Source of the DNA: Bacteroidota bacterium
GTDB taxonomy: Bacteria; Bacteroidota; Bacteroidia; Bacteroidales; F082
Direction of reading: 5' to 3'
DNA: 64,000 bases
Assembly (NCBI GenBank): GCA_009773165.1
Contig: WOUZ01000002.1
Span: 62,001-126,000 of the forward strand
How positions within the stretch are numbered: position 1 is the first letter of the stretch; each line of letters begins with the position of its first letter. This document shows positions 52,733-61,098 of this stretch, in pieces. The notes under the pieces were generated by a model. That model searched no databases. It saw nothing but the letters and a program-made list of their open reading frames with translations, and had not been told where the DNA came from. The position numbers and the translations under genes were made by a program.

Positions 52733-53959
52733 TTAGCTTTTAAAAACGGCATCCATCACCTTTTCTGTTGCCCCTATACTGCCTTCAACGTAGGTCGTGC
52801 AAATTACAGATGCATTTTGTCTGAACGAATTGTCGTCGATTAGTTTTGTCACGATCGCTGAAAGTTCATCCCCATCACTTACGGCAAACGCACCACCTAA
52901 CTCTTTTAAATCCAATGCTTCGGTGAAATTTTTATAATGAGGTCCAAAAATAACCGGACAACCATAAGCCACTACCTCCTGTATGTTATGGATGTTTTGT
53001 CCGAAACCTCCACCTACATAAGCAAAATCAGCAAAGCGATACAATTGTGACAACAAACCAATATTATCGATCAGAAGTACTTTAGAATGATTATTATCTG
53101 ACAGTGAATATCTTACATAAGAAACAGGCAATAAGCTTTCGATAGTTCTGAGGTGTTTTTCCGAAATATCGTGAGGTGCAAGTATCACTGCATAATTTTC
53201 TGGAAGTTGTTGAATGAGAGAAAAAAGCAATTCTTCATCAGCCGGCCATGAACTGCCAATCACAAAAACTTTTCTGTCACCAACAAATTTTTCAATTGCA
53301 GGGAGTGGACTTTGTTGACGGCTCAAGCGGTACACCCTGTCGAAACGGGTATCGCCGGTCACCACAAAATTGCTGATCGAAATTGCAGAAAGCAGTACAG
53401 CAGAATTTTCGTCCTGAACAAAAAAAGTGTTCACATAGGTCAACTGTTTCCTGAACCACCATCCATACCATCCGAAAAAATGTTGATCCGGTCTGAACCT
53501 GGCTGAGAGAAAATATAAAGGTATATTGCTGATATACAGTTGATGCATATAATTGAACCAAAACTCATATTTGATAAAGAAAACCTTTTCAAATTGAAAA
53601 GCTGAAATAAGTTTTCGGGCATTTCCAGGAGTGTCTACCGGCAGGTATACCACCTTGTCGGCTAGTTCATAGTTTTTTCTAACTTCATATCCTGAAGGGG
53701 AGAAGAAGGTAAGGAGGATTTTTTTCTCAGGGTAGCGGGTTTTAATTGACTCAATAAGTGGCCGACCCTGCTCAAATTCGCCAAGTGAGGCAGCATGAAA
53801 CCAAATCCATTGGTCAGATTTTTTTGCCCCTGCAGGAAGTTCAAAAGACTGTTTTTTTCTACCTTGAACCCACTTTAAAGCTTTCTCATTAAACGGAGCT
53901 ACAAGCTGAATTATTTTGCTATAAATCAGAATGCCAAGGGTATATAACCATCGCATCAT
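52733..53959 (-). CDS. waaA: 3-deoxy-D-manno-octulosonic acid (Kdo) transferase
   Basis: 408 residues. An N-terminal membrane segment (about 5-22) is followed by HAASLGEFEQGRPLI with the catalytic glutamate of WaaA, LTFFSPSGYEV, and the donor half with VIGSSWPADEELL and YGCPVIFGPHYKNFTEAL. It adds Kdo to lipid A precursor at the inner membrane. Two ATGs in tandem begin the gene; either may be used. It starts five bases after the stop of an outer membrane protein gene, so the two are probably one operon. Confidence 0.92.
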   Translation of the reverse strand: MMRWLYTLGILIYSKIIQLVAPFNEKALKWVQGRKKQSFELPAGAKKSDQWIWFHAASLGEFEQGRPLIESIKTRYPEKKILLTFFSPSGYEVRKNYELADKVVYLPVDTPGNARKLISAFQFEKVFFIKYEFWFNYMHQLYISNIPLYFLSARFRPDQHFFGWYGWWFRKQLTYVNTFFVQDENSAVLLSAISISNFVVTGDTRFDRVYRLSRQQSPLPAIEKFVGDRKVFVIGSSWPADEELLFSLIQQLPENYAVILAPHDISEKHLRTIESLLPVSYVRYSLSDNNHSKVLLIDNIGLLSQLYRFADFAYVGGGFGQNIHNIQEVVAYGCPVIFGPHYKNFTEALDLKELGGAFAVSDGDELSAIVTKLIDDNSFRQNASVICTTYVEGSIGATEKVMDAVFKS

Positions 53960-53964
53960 TGCTT

Positions 53965-54729
53965 CTAGTAATAATAATAGGTTTGGGGAGCTCTTTTATA
54001 GGCGGGAATCATCCAGTTCACCCGAATACCGTAATAATGATCCGTATAGTTATTCAGATCAGCACCCATGATATCAAATTGATAGTCTCTCATGCTTTGA
54101 GTGAAAGCTTGAATGAACTCAAGTCCGAAGCTAAAATTCAGCACTCTGGAATTGTTCATTAAGAAGTAACCTGCCTCGATGCTGTGTGCAAAACCTCCGC
54201 GCATACGGTCGTAACCTTTTGCATAATCATTCATAATCTGAGGTGCAGAGCCAAACTGAGATTCAATAAGAATGCGGTGGGAAAGGTATCCTAAGCCAGT
54301 CATTATATAAATTCCTGAATTAGGGTTAGGACCAATTACAGGTAGAATTTTGCCAACTTTTGCCTGGAAATGGTAACCTCTTTCAAAAAGTGCAAGACTG
54401 GTATATGTACCATTACCATCAATGATTTCACCATTGCTTGTGCTGATGTTTTTCAGAATCTGTTCACGTCCGTCAACCTGATCACCAAAAATGTAACTTC
54501 CCTGAGCGCTCCAGAGCCAATTTTTTGATGTCTTGTAGCTGATAACTGCTCCAATAGAAGAATTGACTCCAAAATAGGTAGTGAGATCTTTTCCAGGCAA
54601 TTGCAATCCGTAACTGGCCTGAAAAAGAAAAGTGGAAACGGTGGTGTCGCTTACACGTTGCTGTGCTTGCAATGCAGACAAGGTGCAGAACCATGTCGTA
54701 AAAAGAAGCAAAACCAACTTCATGCGCAT
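53965..54729 (-). CDS. Outer membrane beta-barrel-like protein
   Basis: 254 residues. A signal peptide covers about 1-22 (ending LQAQ). The rest alternates aromatic/glycine strands (FLFQASYGLQLPGKD, SIGAVISYKTSKNWLWSAQGSYIFG, GYHFQAKVGKILPVIG, NSGIYIMTGLGYLSHRILIES) as in small barrels of 8-10 strands. The C-terminus ends in a run of tyrosines. It directly precedes waaA, a placement suggesting a role in outer membrane or LPS assembly. The exact family is not recognised. Confidence 0.75.
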   Translation of the reverse strand: MRMKLVLLLFTTWFCTLSALQAQQRVSDTTVSTFLFQASYGLQLPGKDLTTYFGVNSSIGAVISYKTSKNWLWSAQGSYIFGDQVDGREQILKNISTSNGEIIDGNGTYTSLALFERGYHFQAKVGKILPVIGPNPNSGIYIMTGLGYLSHRILIESQFGSAPQIMNDYAKGYDRMRGGFAHSIEAGYFLMNNSRVLNFSFGLEFIQAFTQSMRDYQFDIMGADLNNYTDHYYGIRVNWMIPAYKRAPQTYYYY

Positions 54730-54776
54730 AATGAAATAGATTAAACCAACCAGGATTTATCCTGACTGGCTGTTAG

Positions 54777-55175
54777 TGGTGGAGCTGGAGGGAGTCGAAC
54801 CCTCGTCCAAACAAGGAATACGTAGGCTTTCTACATGCTTATGCTGTTATTGGTTTTCATACAGAGCAAGGAAACAGCCATCCTAAACACTGTCTTATCT
54901 TCTGAGTTTCGCATCAACGTCGAAGTGCCGTTGAAACTATCCCGAAATTGATTAGCACCCCGTTCTCAGGCCGGTATCAGGCATTTCCACCCGCGGGATG
55001 TCTCGTTCCGACACCTTGTGCCGGAATGAAGCAGTAATCTACTAAACTTCGATTACGCAGCGAGAGCGTAGTTATTTTCGCCAATTGTTGTTCGCGATCA
55101 AGATTTTCGAGCGTCATCGCAAGGCTCGGCATGCTTACATAAACATTCATCTTGCTGTCAAAACCGGTCAGCCCC
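54777..55175 (-). ncRNA. ssrA: tmRNA (ssrA)
   Basis: 399 bases including the CCA end. The 5' end GGGGCTG pairs with CAGCTCC at the 3' end in a tRNA-like acceptor; GGTTCGACTCCC is the T arm. The tag frame (55053-55082) reads GENNYALAA followed by a TAA, a Bacteroidota-type tag ending in the ALAA degradation signal. It rescues stalled ribosomes with SmpB. No protein gene overlaps it. Confidence 0.95.
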
Positions 55176-55306
55176 AATGAATAAGTTATCAACACAAAAC
55201 GTGCCGAAAACGGCTGCAAAGATACATATTAATATCGTCCTAATGATTGCTCAAAATGCAATTATTACGGAAGATGTTGCTTAGAAAGGTTTTAACCACT
55301 ACGAGA

Positions 55307-56470
55307 TTAAACATTTAAAGGTTTGGCAAACCGAACTACATCTTCCTTATCTATTAATTGCCCTGCCAAAATTACTAAGCGTTCAGTTGCATTATGTAAT
55401 TCGCGAATGTTACCGGTCCATTTGTAATGCTGAAGTTCCTGCATGGCATCTTGTGTGAGGTGAGGAATTGGCTTGCCCATTTGCTGACAGATTTGATTCA
55501 CAAAGTGATGAACAAGCAAAGGAATGTCATCGGTCCTTTCGCGCAGCGATGGTACACTGATGACAATAACACTGATACGATGGTATAAATCTTCTCTGAA
55601 ATTCCCCTTTTCAATTTCTTCTTTGAGATTTTTGTTGGTAGCTGCCAAAATCCTTACATCAACAGGGATTTCTTTTTCACCACCCACGCGGGTGATCTTG
55701 TTTTCCTGCAATGCTCTTAACACTTTTGCTTGCGCTGAAAGACTCATGTCGCCGATCTCATCCAGAAAAAGCGTTCCGCCATGGGCGAGCTCAAAATCAC
55801 CTTTGCGCTGTTTGATGGCTGAGGTGAATGAGCCTTTCTCATGTCCGAAAAGCTGACTTTCAATGAGTTCAGAGGGAATAGCAGCACAATTTACTTCTAT
55901 AAAAGGGGCATATGAACGATTGCTAAGTTCATGTAACTGTCTGGCAACAAGCTCTTTTCCTGTCCCGTTTTCTCCAGTTATAAGTACACGTGCTCCTGTT
56001 GGCGCAACCTTATTGATCATCAACCGTATTTCATTGATTGGGTTCGATTGCCCGATCATTTCATACTGCTTACTGACAACTTTTCGCAAGGCCTTGGTTT
56101 CGGAAAGCAGTTTGGATTTATCAAGTGCATTTTTGATGGTAATAAGCAAACGATTCAGATCCGGTGGTTTGGAGATGTAGTCGTAAGCTCCTTTCTTGAT
56201 CGCTTCAACAGCTGTTTCAATGGTTCCATGTCCTGAAATCATGATAATGGGAGTGTCGTTAAGCTGCTTGATAGCCGAAAGGAGTTCGATGCCATCCATT
56301 TCTGGCATTTTAATATCGCACAAAATCACGTCATACTCCTGTTCGTTGATACGCGACAAGGCTTCCATACCTGTCGCAGCATCATCCACCTTATATTTTT
56401 CGTATTCAAGAATTTCACGAAGTGTACGCCGAATGCTAGCTTCATCATCAATAATAAGTATGCGGGCCAT
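55307..56470 (-). CDS. NtrC-type response regulator (REC plus AAA+), no Fis helix-turn-helix
   Basis: 387 residues from MARILIIDDEASIRRTL; an ATG 48 bases upstream is rejected because it lies before the promoter box. Receiver domain: IIDDE, phosphorylated aspartate in VILCDIKMPEMDG, lysine in YISKPP. AAA+ domain: Walker A GENGTGKELVAR, Walker B TLFLDEIGDM, R-finger area FREDLYHR. The sigma-54 contact loop, normally GAFTGA, reads GSFTSA (55817-55834). The protein stops just after the sensor II region (TGNIRELHNATERL), so no DNA-binding HTH is present. It could act without a fixed DNA site or not act through sigma-54 at all. No sensor kinase is adjacent. Confidence 0.9.
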   Translation of the reverse strand: MARILIIDDEASIRRTLREILEYEKYKVDDAATGMEALSRINEQEYDVILCDIKMPEMDGIELLSAIKQLNDTPIIMISGHGTIETAVEAIKKGAYDYISKPPDLNRLLITIKNALDKSKLLSETKALRKVVSKQYEMIGQSNPINEIRLMINKVAPTGARVLITGENGTGKELVARQLHELSNRSYAPFIEVNCAAIPSELIESQLFGHEKGSFTSAIKQRKGDFELAHGGTLFLDEIGDMSLSAQAKVLRALQENKITRVGGEKEIPVDVRILAATNKNLKEEIEKGNFREDLYHRISVIVISVPSLRERTDDIPLLVHHFVNQICQQMGKPIPHLTQDAMQELQHYKWTGNIRELHNATERLVILAGQLIDKEDVVRFAKPLNV

Positions 56471-56488
56471 AAATGTTTTATTTGTTGC

Positions 56489-56496
56489 CAAAGGTA
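56489..56496 (-). promoter_or_regulatory. -7 box (TACCTTTG) for the REC/AAA+ gene
   Basis: Exact minus-strand TAnnTTTG match 18 bases ahead of the ATG at 56470. It lies inside the longer possible frame and so supports the shorter protein. Confidence 0.55.
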
Positions 56497-56537
56497 GCAA
56501 TTCAGCCACAATTTTCATGCTGTAAGGTCAATTTAGC

Positions 56538-56545
56538 TAATTTTG
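56538..56545 (+). promoter_or_regulatory. -7 box (TAATTTTG)
   Basis: Exact TAnnTTTG match 16 bases ahead of the ATG at 56562. Confidence 0.5.
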
Positions 56546-56561
56546 ACTTAAATTTTACATC

Positions 56562-58772
56562 ATGCTTAAAAGCACTGCATTAACTATTCTATTGATTCTC
56601 ATTCTTTTCAACCAGTCTGATGGACAAGTTGTAAGAGTAAAAAGCGAAGCAAACGAATGGTTAACCTTTCCATGGACAGGAGGATTCGATGCATGTCAGT
56701 TTGGCAAAATGGAATTGAATAATGACGGGCGGCACGATTTATTGGTTTTTGACAGAAGAGGGAATCGGTTATCAGCTTTTATTAATGCAGGAACGAATGG
56801 TGAAATGGCCTGGGATTTTGCTCCTGAGATGTTAGCTGATTTCCCTCAACTATTTGATTGGGTGGTTTTTGCTGACTACAACGATGATGGATTTCAGGAT
56901 ATTTTCACGTATTCACCGGGCTGGGCAGGGATCAAGGTCTACAAAAACACAGGTAGTTTTCCACCATCATTTGACTTGGTTGTTTTTCCTTATTTAACTT
57001 CTCTTCAAGGTGGTGGTTACATAAATCTTTTGTCGACCAATGCTGATTATCCGGCTATATACGATGTAGATCAGGATGGTGATTTGGATATTCTTAACTT
57101 CTGGTCGCTAGGTAGTTATATTGAATTGCACCGAAACCAATCGGTAGAAAAATATGGTCATGCCGACTCACTTGATTTTAAAAAGACAGATTTTTGCTGG
57201 GGTAGAGTTGCTGAAAATGAGGAAAATAACCTGCTTTATCTGGATTCCTGCCTTTATAATAAATCCATTGCCACAACTTTGGATGGTTTCAGGCACAGAG
57301 GTGCAACAATGTTAATGCATGATTTCGACAACAATGGCTTACCTGATTTAGTTCTGGCAGATGTGGATTATCCCGGACTTACCCTTTTATTGAATGGAGG
57401 AACGGTAGAGGAAGCTTTTGTCATACAACAGGATACACTTTTTCCGTCTGCATTTCCTGTCCGTTTGTCTTCGATGCCCGTTGCTGCGTTTATCGATGTG
57501 AATAATGATGGGAACGATGACTTGCTTGTTTCCCCTTTCGATCCTAATCCGTTGGTTACCGAAAATCAACAAAGTATTTGGCTCTATTTGAATGAAGGTT
57601 CAAATCAAATGCCTGATTTCCAATTAGCGACGAAAAAGTTTCTTCAGCAAGAGACGATTGATCTTGGGTCGGGAGCTTATCCTGTTTTTGAAGATGTTGA
57701 TGGAGATGGATTAAAGGATATTGTTTCAGGCAATTACGGGCGATACCTTCGATCGTGGTATTCGGCTAATACCCTGCATTCAGAATACGAATCAAAACTG
57801 GTGTATTATCGTCAGGTTGTTACAAATAATGTTTCATCATTTCAGCTGATTACCAACAACTTTGCTAACCTTTCAACTTTACAGATGAAAGGATTCGTTC
57901 CAACCTTTGCCGATTTTAACAATGATGGAATCAAAGACATGCTTGTTGGTAGCGAAAATGGAAAGCTAATTTATCTGACACAAGGTTCACAAGGTGAATG
58001 GATGATGGAATCAGATTTCTTTTCAGGAATTGATGTCGGAAATTGGAGTGCTCCCCAACTTTTTGATCTGAATGAGGATGGAGTGACCGACCTGATCATT
58101 GGATCGCAAAATGGCAAAATTGCCTATTACCGGGGAATTTCAAATGAAAATCAAATAAACTTTGATTTTGTAACCGAATACCTTGGAGGAATAAATGTGA
58201 CCGATTTCAATCTTTCGTACGATGGTTATAGTGTACCTTGTCTTTTTTATGATAAACAAGGCGATTTGCGTCTTGTGTCAGGCTCGGAACAAGGCAAGCT
58301 TTTTTTGTTCGACCAAATCAGGGGTAATTTAAATGGAAATTTCCGGGAAGTGGCTGACTGGCAAACACTTTTGAATGAAACAGTAACTGATATAGATGTA
58401 GGGATGCGTTCATCTGCCGCAATTGGAGAGTTGTTAAATGATGGTAAACTTCAAATGCTGGCAGGTAATTTCAGCGGAGGTTTTCAGCTTTTCAACGGTG
58501 ATGCTGATGTTGCTCCAGCAATAATGGAAAACTATGTAGTTGATTTTGTGTTAGATCCTAATCCGGCCAACAACCAGGTTTTGCTTCATTTGAAAGGAAA
58601 TCAAAGTGAAATAGCAACGCTTCAAATCATCAATATGCAAGGAAAACGGTTGAAATCAATCGAATTCAAAGATCAGATCTCGCTTGATGTCAGCCAGTTA
58701 AAAAGCGGCGTTTACCTGTTTATGTTGACCGTAGCAGAGAAAAGAGGTATAAAGAAATTCGTAAAGTATTGA
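56562..58772 (+). CDS. Secreted FG-GAP/VCBS-repeat protein with T9SS sorting domain
   Basis: 736 residues with a signal peptide (about 1-21, ending SDGQ). At least seven calcium-binding-type repeats with a DxDxDGxxD pattern are visible: DYNDDGFQD, DVDQDGDLD, DFDNNGLPD, DVNNDGNDD, DVDGDGLKD, DFNNDGIKD and DLNEDGVTD. This is the FG-GAP/VCBS propeller. The T9SS sorting domain begins at FVLDPNPANNQVLLHL and ends IKKFVKY. It should be a surface-exported adhesin or binding protein; the ligand is unknown. Divergent from the REC/AAA+ gene. Confidence 0.88.
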   Translation: MLKSTALTILLILILFNQSDGQVVRVKSEANEWLTFPWTGGFDACQFGKMELNNDGRHDLLVFDRRGNRLSAFINAGTNGEMAWDFAPEMLADFPQLFDWVVFADYNDDGFQDIFTYSPGWAGIKVYKNTGSFPPSFDLVVFPYLTSLQGGGYINLLSTNADYPAIYDVDQDGDLDILNFWSLGSYIELHRNQSVEKYGHADSLDFKKTDFCWGRVAENEENNLLYLDSCLYNKSIATTLDGFRHRGATMLMHDFDNNGLPDLVLADVDYPGLTLLLNGGTVEEAFVIQQDTLFPSAFPVRLSSMPVAAFIDVNNDGNDDLLVSPFDPNPLVTENQQSIWLYLNEGSNQMPDFQLATKKFLQQETIDLGSGAYPVFEDVDGDGLKDIVSGNYGRYLRSWYSANTLHSEYESKLVYYRQVVTNNVSSFQLITNNFANLSTLQMKGFVPTFADFNNDGIKDMLVGSENGKLIYLTQGSQGEWMMESDFFSGIDVGNWSAPQLFDLNEDGVTDLIIGSQNGKIAYYRGISNENQINFDFVTEYLGGINVTDFNLSYDGYSVPCLFYDKQGDLRLVSGSEQGKLFLFDQIRGNLNGNFREVADWQTLLNETVTDIDVGMRSSAAIGELLNDGKLQMLAGNFSGGFQLFNGDADVAPAIMENYVVDFVLDPNPANNQVLLHLKGNQSEIATLQIINMQGKRLKSIEFKDQISLDVSQLKSGVYLFMLTVAEKRGIKKFVKY

Positions 58773-58790
58773 TATAAAAGAATATAAAAT

Positions 58791-58822
58791 ATGAAGTTGT
58801 AAATTTAGTAATACAATTTCAT
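58791..58822. terminator. Imperfect hairpin between convergent genes
   Basis: ATGAAGTTGTA and TACAATTTCAT pair over 11 bases with one G-U. It overlaps the 3' end of the retropepsin gene. T-rich tracts follow only loosely, so terminator function is uncertain. Confidence 0.4.
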
Positions 58823-59233
58823 GCTTTTGGTTTTGTAGTTAATAACAGCTTTATACTTTTTTAGAATATCGCCGCCAAGAACACAATTGATATCCGGTAA
58901 ATTGAGTTGCTGATAAGATTGATGCACATGCGTGAGATCGATCACAATTGCAGTGTAGTCTGTTATTGTAAGTTCACCCAGGGTGATATAGTCGATATGG
59001 GCTACCTGACTAGGCATAGAGTTGGTTCCCAATCCAGTAGATAACTTCTCATTTTCTTCAAACTCCTGGTCGTTGATAAATTTTCTAATGACTGTCTGAT
59101 CGAAAACTGTTCGCGAAGCTCCGGTGTCGATAAGAAAAGAGGCCTCAATTCCATTAATAAGGCCTTTGGTCATTAAGTGGAAACCGTCGTTCTCGATGTT
59201 AAGTGTTTGAATGGGAACAAGGGTAATCTTCAT
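58805..59233 (-). CDS. Retropepsin-like aspartic protease
   Basis: 142 residues. The catalytic motif ASFLIDTGASRTVFD (DTGA) near residue 36 and the C-terminal VLGGDILKKYKAVINYKTKSM with a hydrophobic-glycine flap pattern match bacterial retropepsin-like proteins. A retropepsin acts as a dimer, one DTG per chain, and this protein has only one. No signal peptide is present. The gene lies four bases after the LOG-family gene on the same strand, so they may be co-expressed. Substrate unknown. Confidence 0.8.
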   Translation of the reverse strand: MKITLVPIQTLNIENDGFHLMTKGLINGIEASFLIDTGASRTVFDQTVIRKFINDQEFEENEKLSTGLGTNSMPSQVAHIDYITLGELTITDYTAIVIDLTHVHQSYQQLNLPDINCVLGGDILKKYKAVINYKTKSMKLYY

Positions 59234-59237
59234 TCGA

Positions 59238-59948
59238 TTAGAAGTTTGGTTTAAGCGCGTATTTATTGTAGAAGTCTTCGATAATTTTTACTGCCTCTTC
59301 AGCAGTGTCAACAAGTGTAAATATTTCAAGGTCTTCAGGAAGAATATTTTTCTCTTCAAGCATCCTTTCTTTTATCCATTGAACCAAGCCTGACCAATAT
59401 CTTTTTCCAACTAAAACAATTGGAAATTTAACCAGTTTTTGTGTTTGAACCAGTGTGATGGCTTCAAACAACTCATCCATTGTCCCAAATCCACCTGGTA
59501 AAACAATATAACCCTGTGAATAACGCATGAACATAACCTTGCGTACGAAAAAGTAATCAAATTCGATGTATTTGTCAGGATCAATAAATGGATTCGGATG
59601 TTGCTCAAAAGGCAGTTCGATGTTAATGCCAACGCTTTTCCCACCGGCAAAATGTGCACCTTTATTTCCGGCTTCCATAATACCCGGGCCACCTCCTGTG
59701 ATGATTCCGAAACCTTTTTTGGTTAGCAGGTAAGCAATTTCTTCAGTTAACCGGTAATAAGGATGATCCGAACGTGTACGTGCTGAACCAAAAATAGCCA
59801 CACAAGGGCCAATACGTGCCAATTTTTCAAAGCCATCCACAAACTCAGCCATGATTTTAAAAACCCGCCATGAGTCATGGGTTTTTATCTCATTCCAGGT
59901 TTTAGATTTAAAAGCTGCCCGTATGAGTTTTTCTTCTTCTTTATCCAT
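59238..59948 (-). CDS. LOG family protein (TIGR00730-type)
   Basis: 236 residues from the ATG giving MDKEEEKL; the GTG eight codons earlier would overlap the upstream gene. The motifs VAIFGSARTRSDHPYY, ITGGGPGIMEAGNKGA and the signature PGGFGTMDELFEAITL are those of LOG (lonely guy) nucleotide phosphoribohydrolases, which release free bases such as cytokinins from nucleoside monophosphates. It could also be a nucleotide 5'-monophosphate nucleosidase (PpnN-like). It sits between a DHODH-like gene and the retropepsin gene, all leftward. Confidence 0.88.
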   Translation of the reverse strand: MDKEEEKLIRAAFKSKTWNEIKTHDSWRVFKIMAEFVDGFEKLARIGPCVAIFGSARTRSDHPYYRLTEEIAYLLTKKGFGIITGGGPGIMEAGNKGAHFAGGKSVGINIELPFEQHPNPFIDPDKYIEFDYFFVRKVMFMRYSQGYIVLPGGFGTMDELFEAITLVQTQKLVKFPIVLVGKRYWSGLVQWIKERMLEEKNILPEDLEIFTLVDTAEEAVKIIEDFYNKYALKPNF

Positions 59949-59949
59949 C

Positions 59950-60945
59950 TTAGATGTTACTTTCTTTGTCACTGAAATATTTCATGAACTGAACCCTTTC
60001 AAAAACACCCGGATCAGCATAATTGTTTTGGCTTAGTTTACCTCTGAAATCATCCAGCTTTGAGAAACCTTGCTGGTCCATCCACTCTTGTAACTCATTG
60101 TGCATGATACCGATAAAACCTATACCATGCCTGTAAAGGGCACTGGCAACCTGGACTGTTGTTGCTCCGGCCAATAGCAGTTTTATAACGGATTTCCCAT
60201 CAGCCACACCTGTAGAAGCCGAAAGATCAATTGGAATTTTTCCTGACAACATCGAAATCCATCGCAATGGCATCGAAATCTCACCGGGATAACTCAAAAC
60301 ATTACTTTGTGTTACCTCAAGCGTGTCGATGTTAAAATCGGGACTGTAAAAACGGTTAAAAAGAACAAGTCCTTTAATACCGCTGTGTGATAAATCATTC
60401 ACAAACTGTCCTAAATTTGAAAAATAGTAGCTGATTTTTAGTACTATAGGTATGTTGATTCGCTTTTTAACCTGTTTTACAATTTCAAAGTAAATCTTCT
60501 CATTTTCTTCGCTGCTGCGGTGTAAACTTGAGGGTAAAACAAAAACGTTCAGCTCAAGGGCATCTGCTCCTGCTTTTTGAATTTCTTCTGCAAAACTCAT
60601 CCATTCATAAGCCGATTTACAATTGATAGAAGCAATAACAGGAATTGTAAGATGTTCTTTAGCTTCTTTTATCAAAGAAATATATTTGCCAATATTTTCC
60701 TGTCTTATTCTTACATCCAGATAATCAAGAAACTCCTCTCTGCCAGTGTTTTCAGCCTCTTCCCGTAACGTTTTGTCGTATTCATGGGTGATCTCTTCTT
60801 CAAATATGGACTTCAGAACTACCGCACCAACACCTTGCTGTTCGAGCTGAAGCAACTTCTTTACTGAGTCGGTGAAGCCGGAACTTCCAGCAATAATAGG
60901 ACTTTTAAGATTGATTCCCAAATAGTTACATGATAAATCTGTCAT
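59950..60945 (-). CDS. Dihydroorotate dehydrogenase-like flavoprotein
   Basis: 331 residues from MTDLSCNYLGINLKSPIIAGSSG, the usual family start; the open frame continues 114 bases upstream. The TIM barrel has VVLKSIFEEEI, ASINCKSAYEWMSFAEEI, ADALELNVF, IVLKISYYFSN, GLVLFNRFY and DLSASTGVADGKSVIKLLLAGATTVQVASAL (the FMN phosphate site). It resembles class 1 DHODH but is diverged at the catalytic strand, so 'DHODH-like' is safer than PyrD. The stop overlaps nothing; the LOG gene starts two bases after it. Confidence 0.85.
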   Translation of the reverse strand: MTDLSCNYLGINLKSPIIAGSSGFTDSVKKLLQLEQQGVGAVVLKSIFEEEITHEYDKTLREEAENTGREEFLDYLDVRIRQENIGKYISLIKEAKEHLTIPVIASINCKSAYEWMSFAEEIQKAGADALELNVFVLPSSLHRSSEENEKIYFEIVKQVKKRINIPIVLKISYYFSNLGQFVNDLSHSGIKGLVLFNRFYSPDFNIDTLEVTQSNVLSYPGEISMPLRWISMLSGKIPIDLSASTGVADGKSVIKLLLAGATTVQVASALYRHGIGFIGIMHNELQEWMDQQGFSKLDDFRGKLSQNNYADPGVFERVQFMKYFSDKESNI

Positions 60946-61098
60946 CTTGTACGTGTTCTTTATGGTTGCAATTACGTTCTGTAATGATGGCACTAAATTA
61001 GTTGAACTCTTTGAGAGTGCCAAATTTTTTTCATGACTAACTGGCCTTCTGATAATCACAAAATCAACCTTATAACCTTACCAAACTGCCAGGCACGC

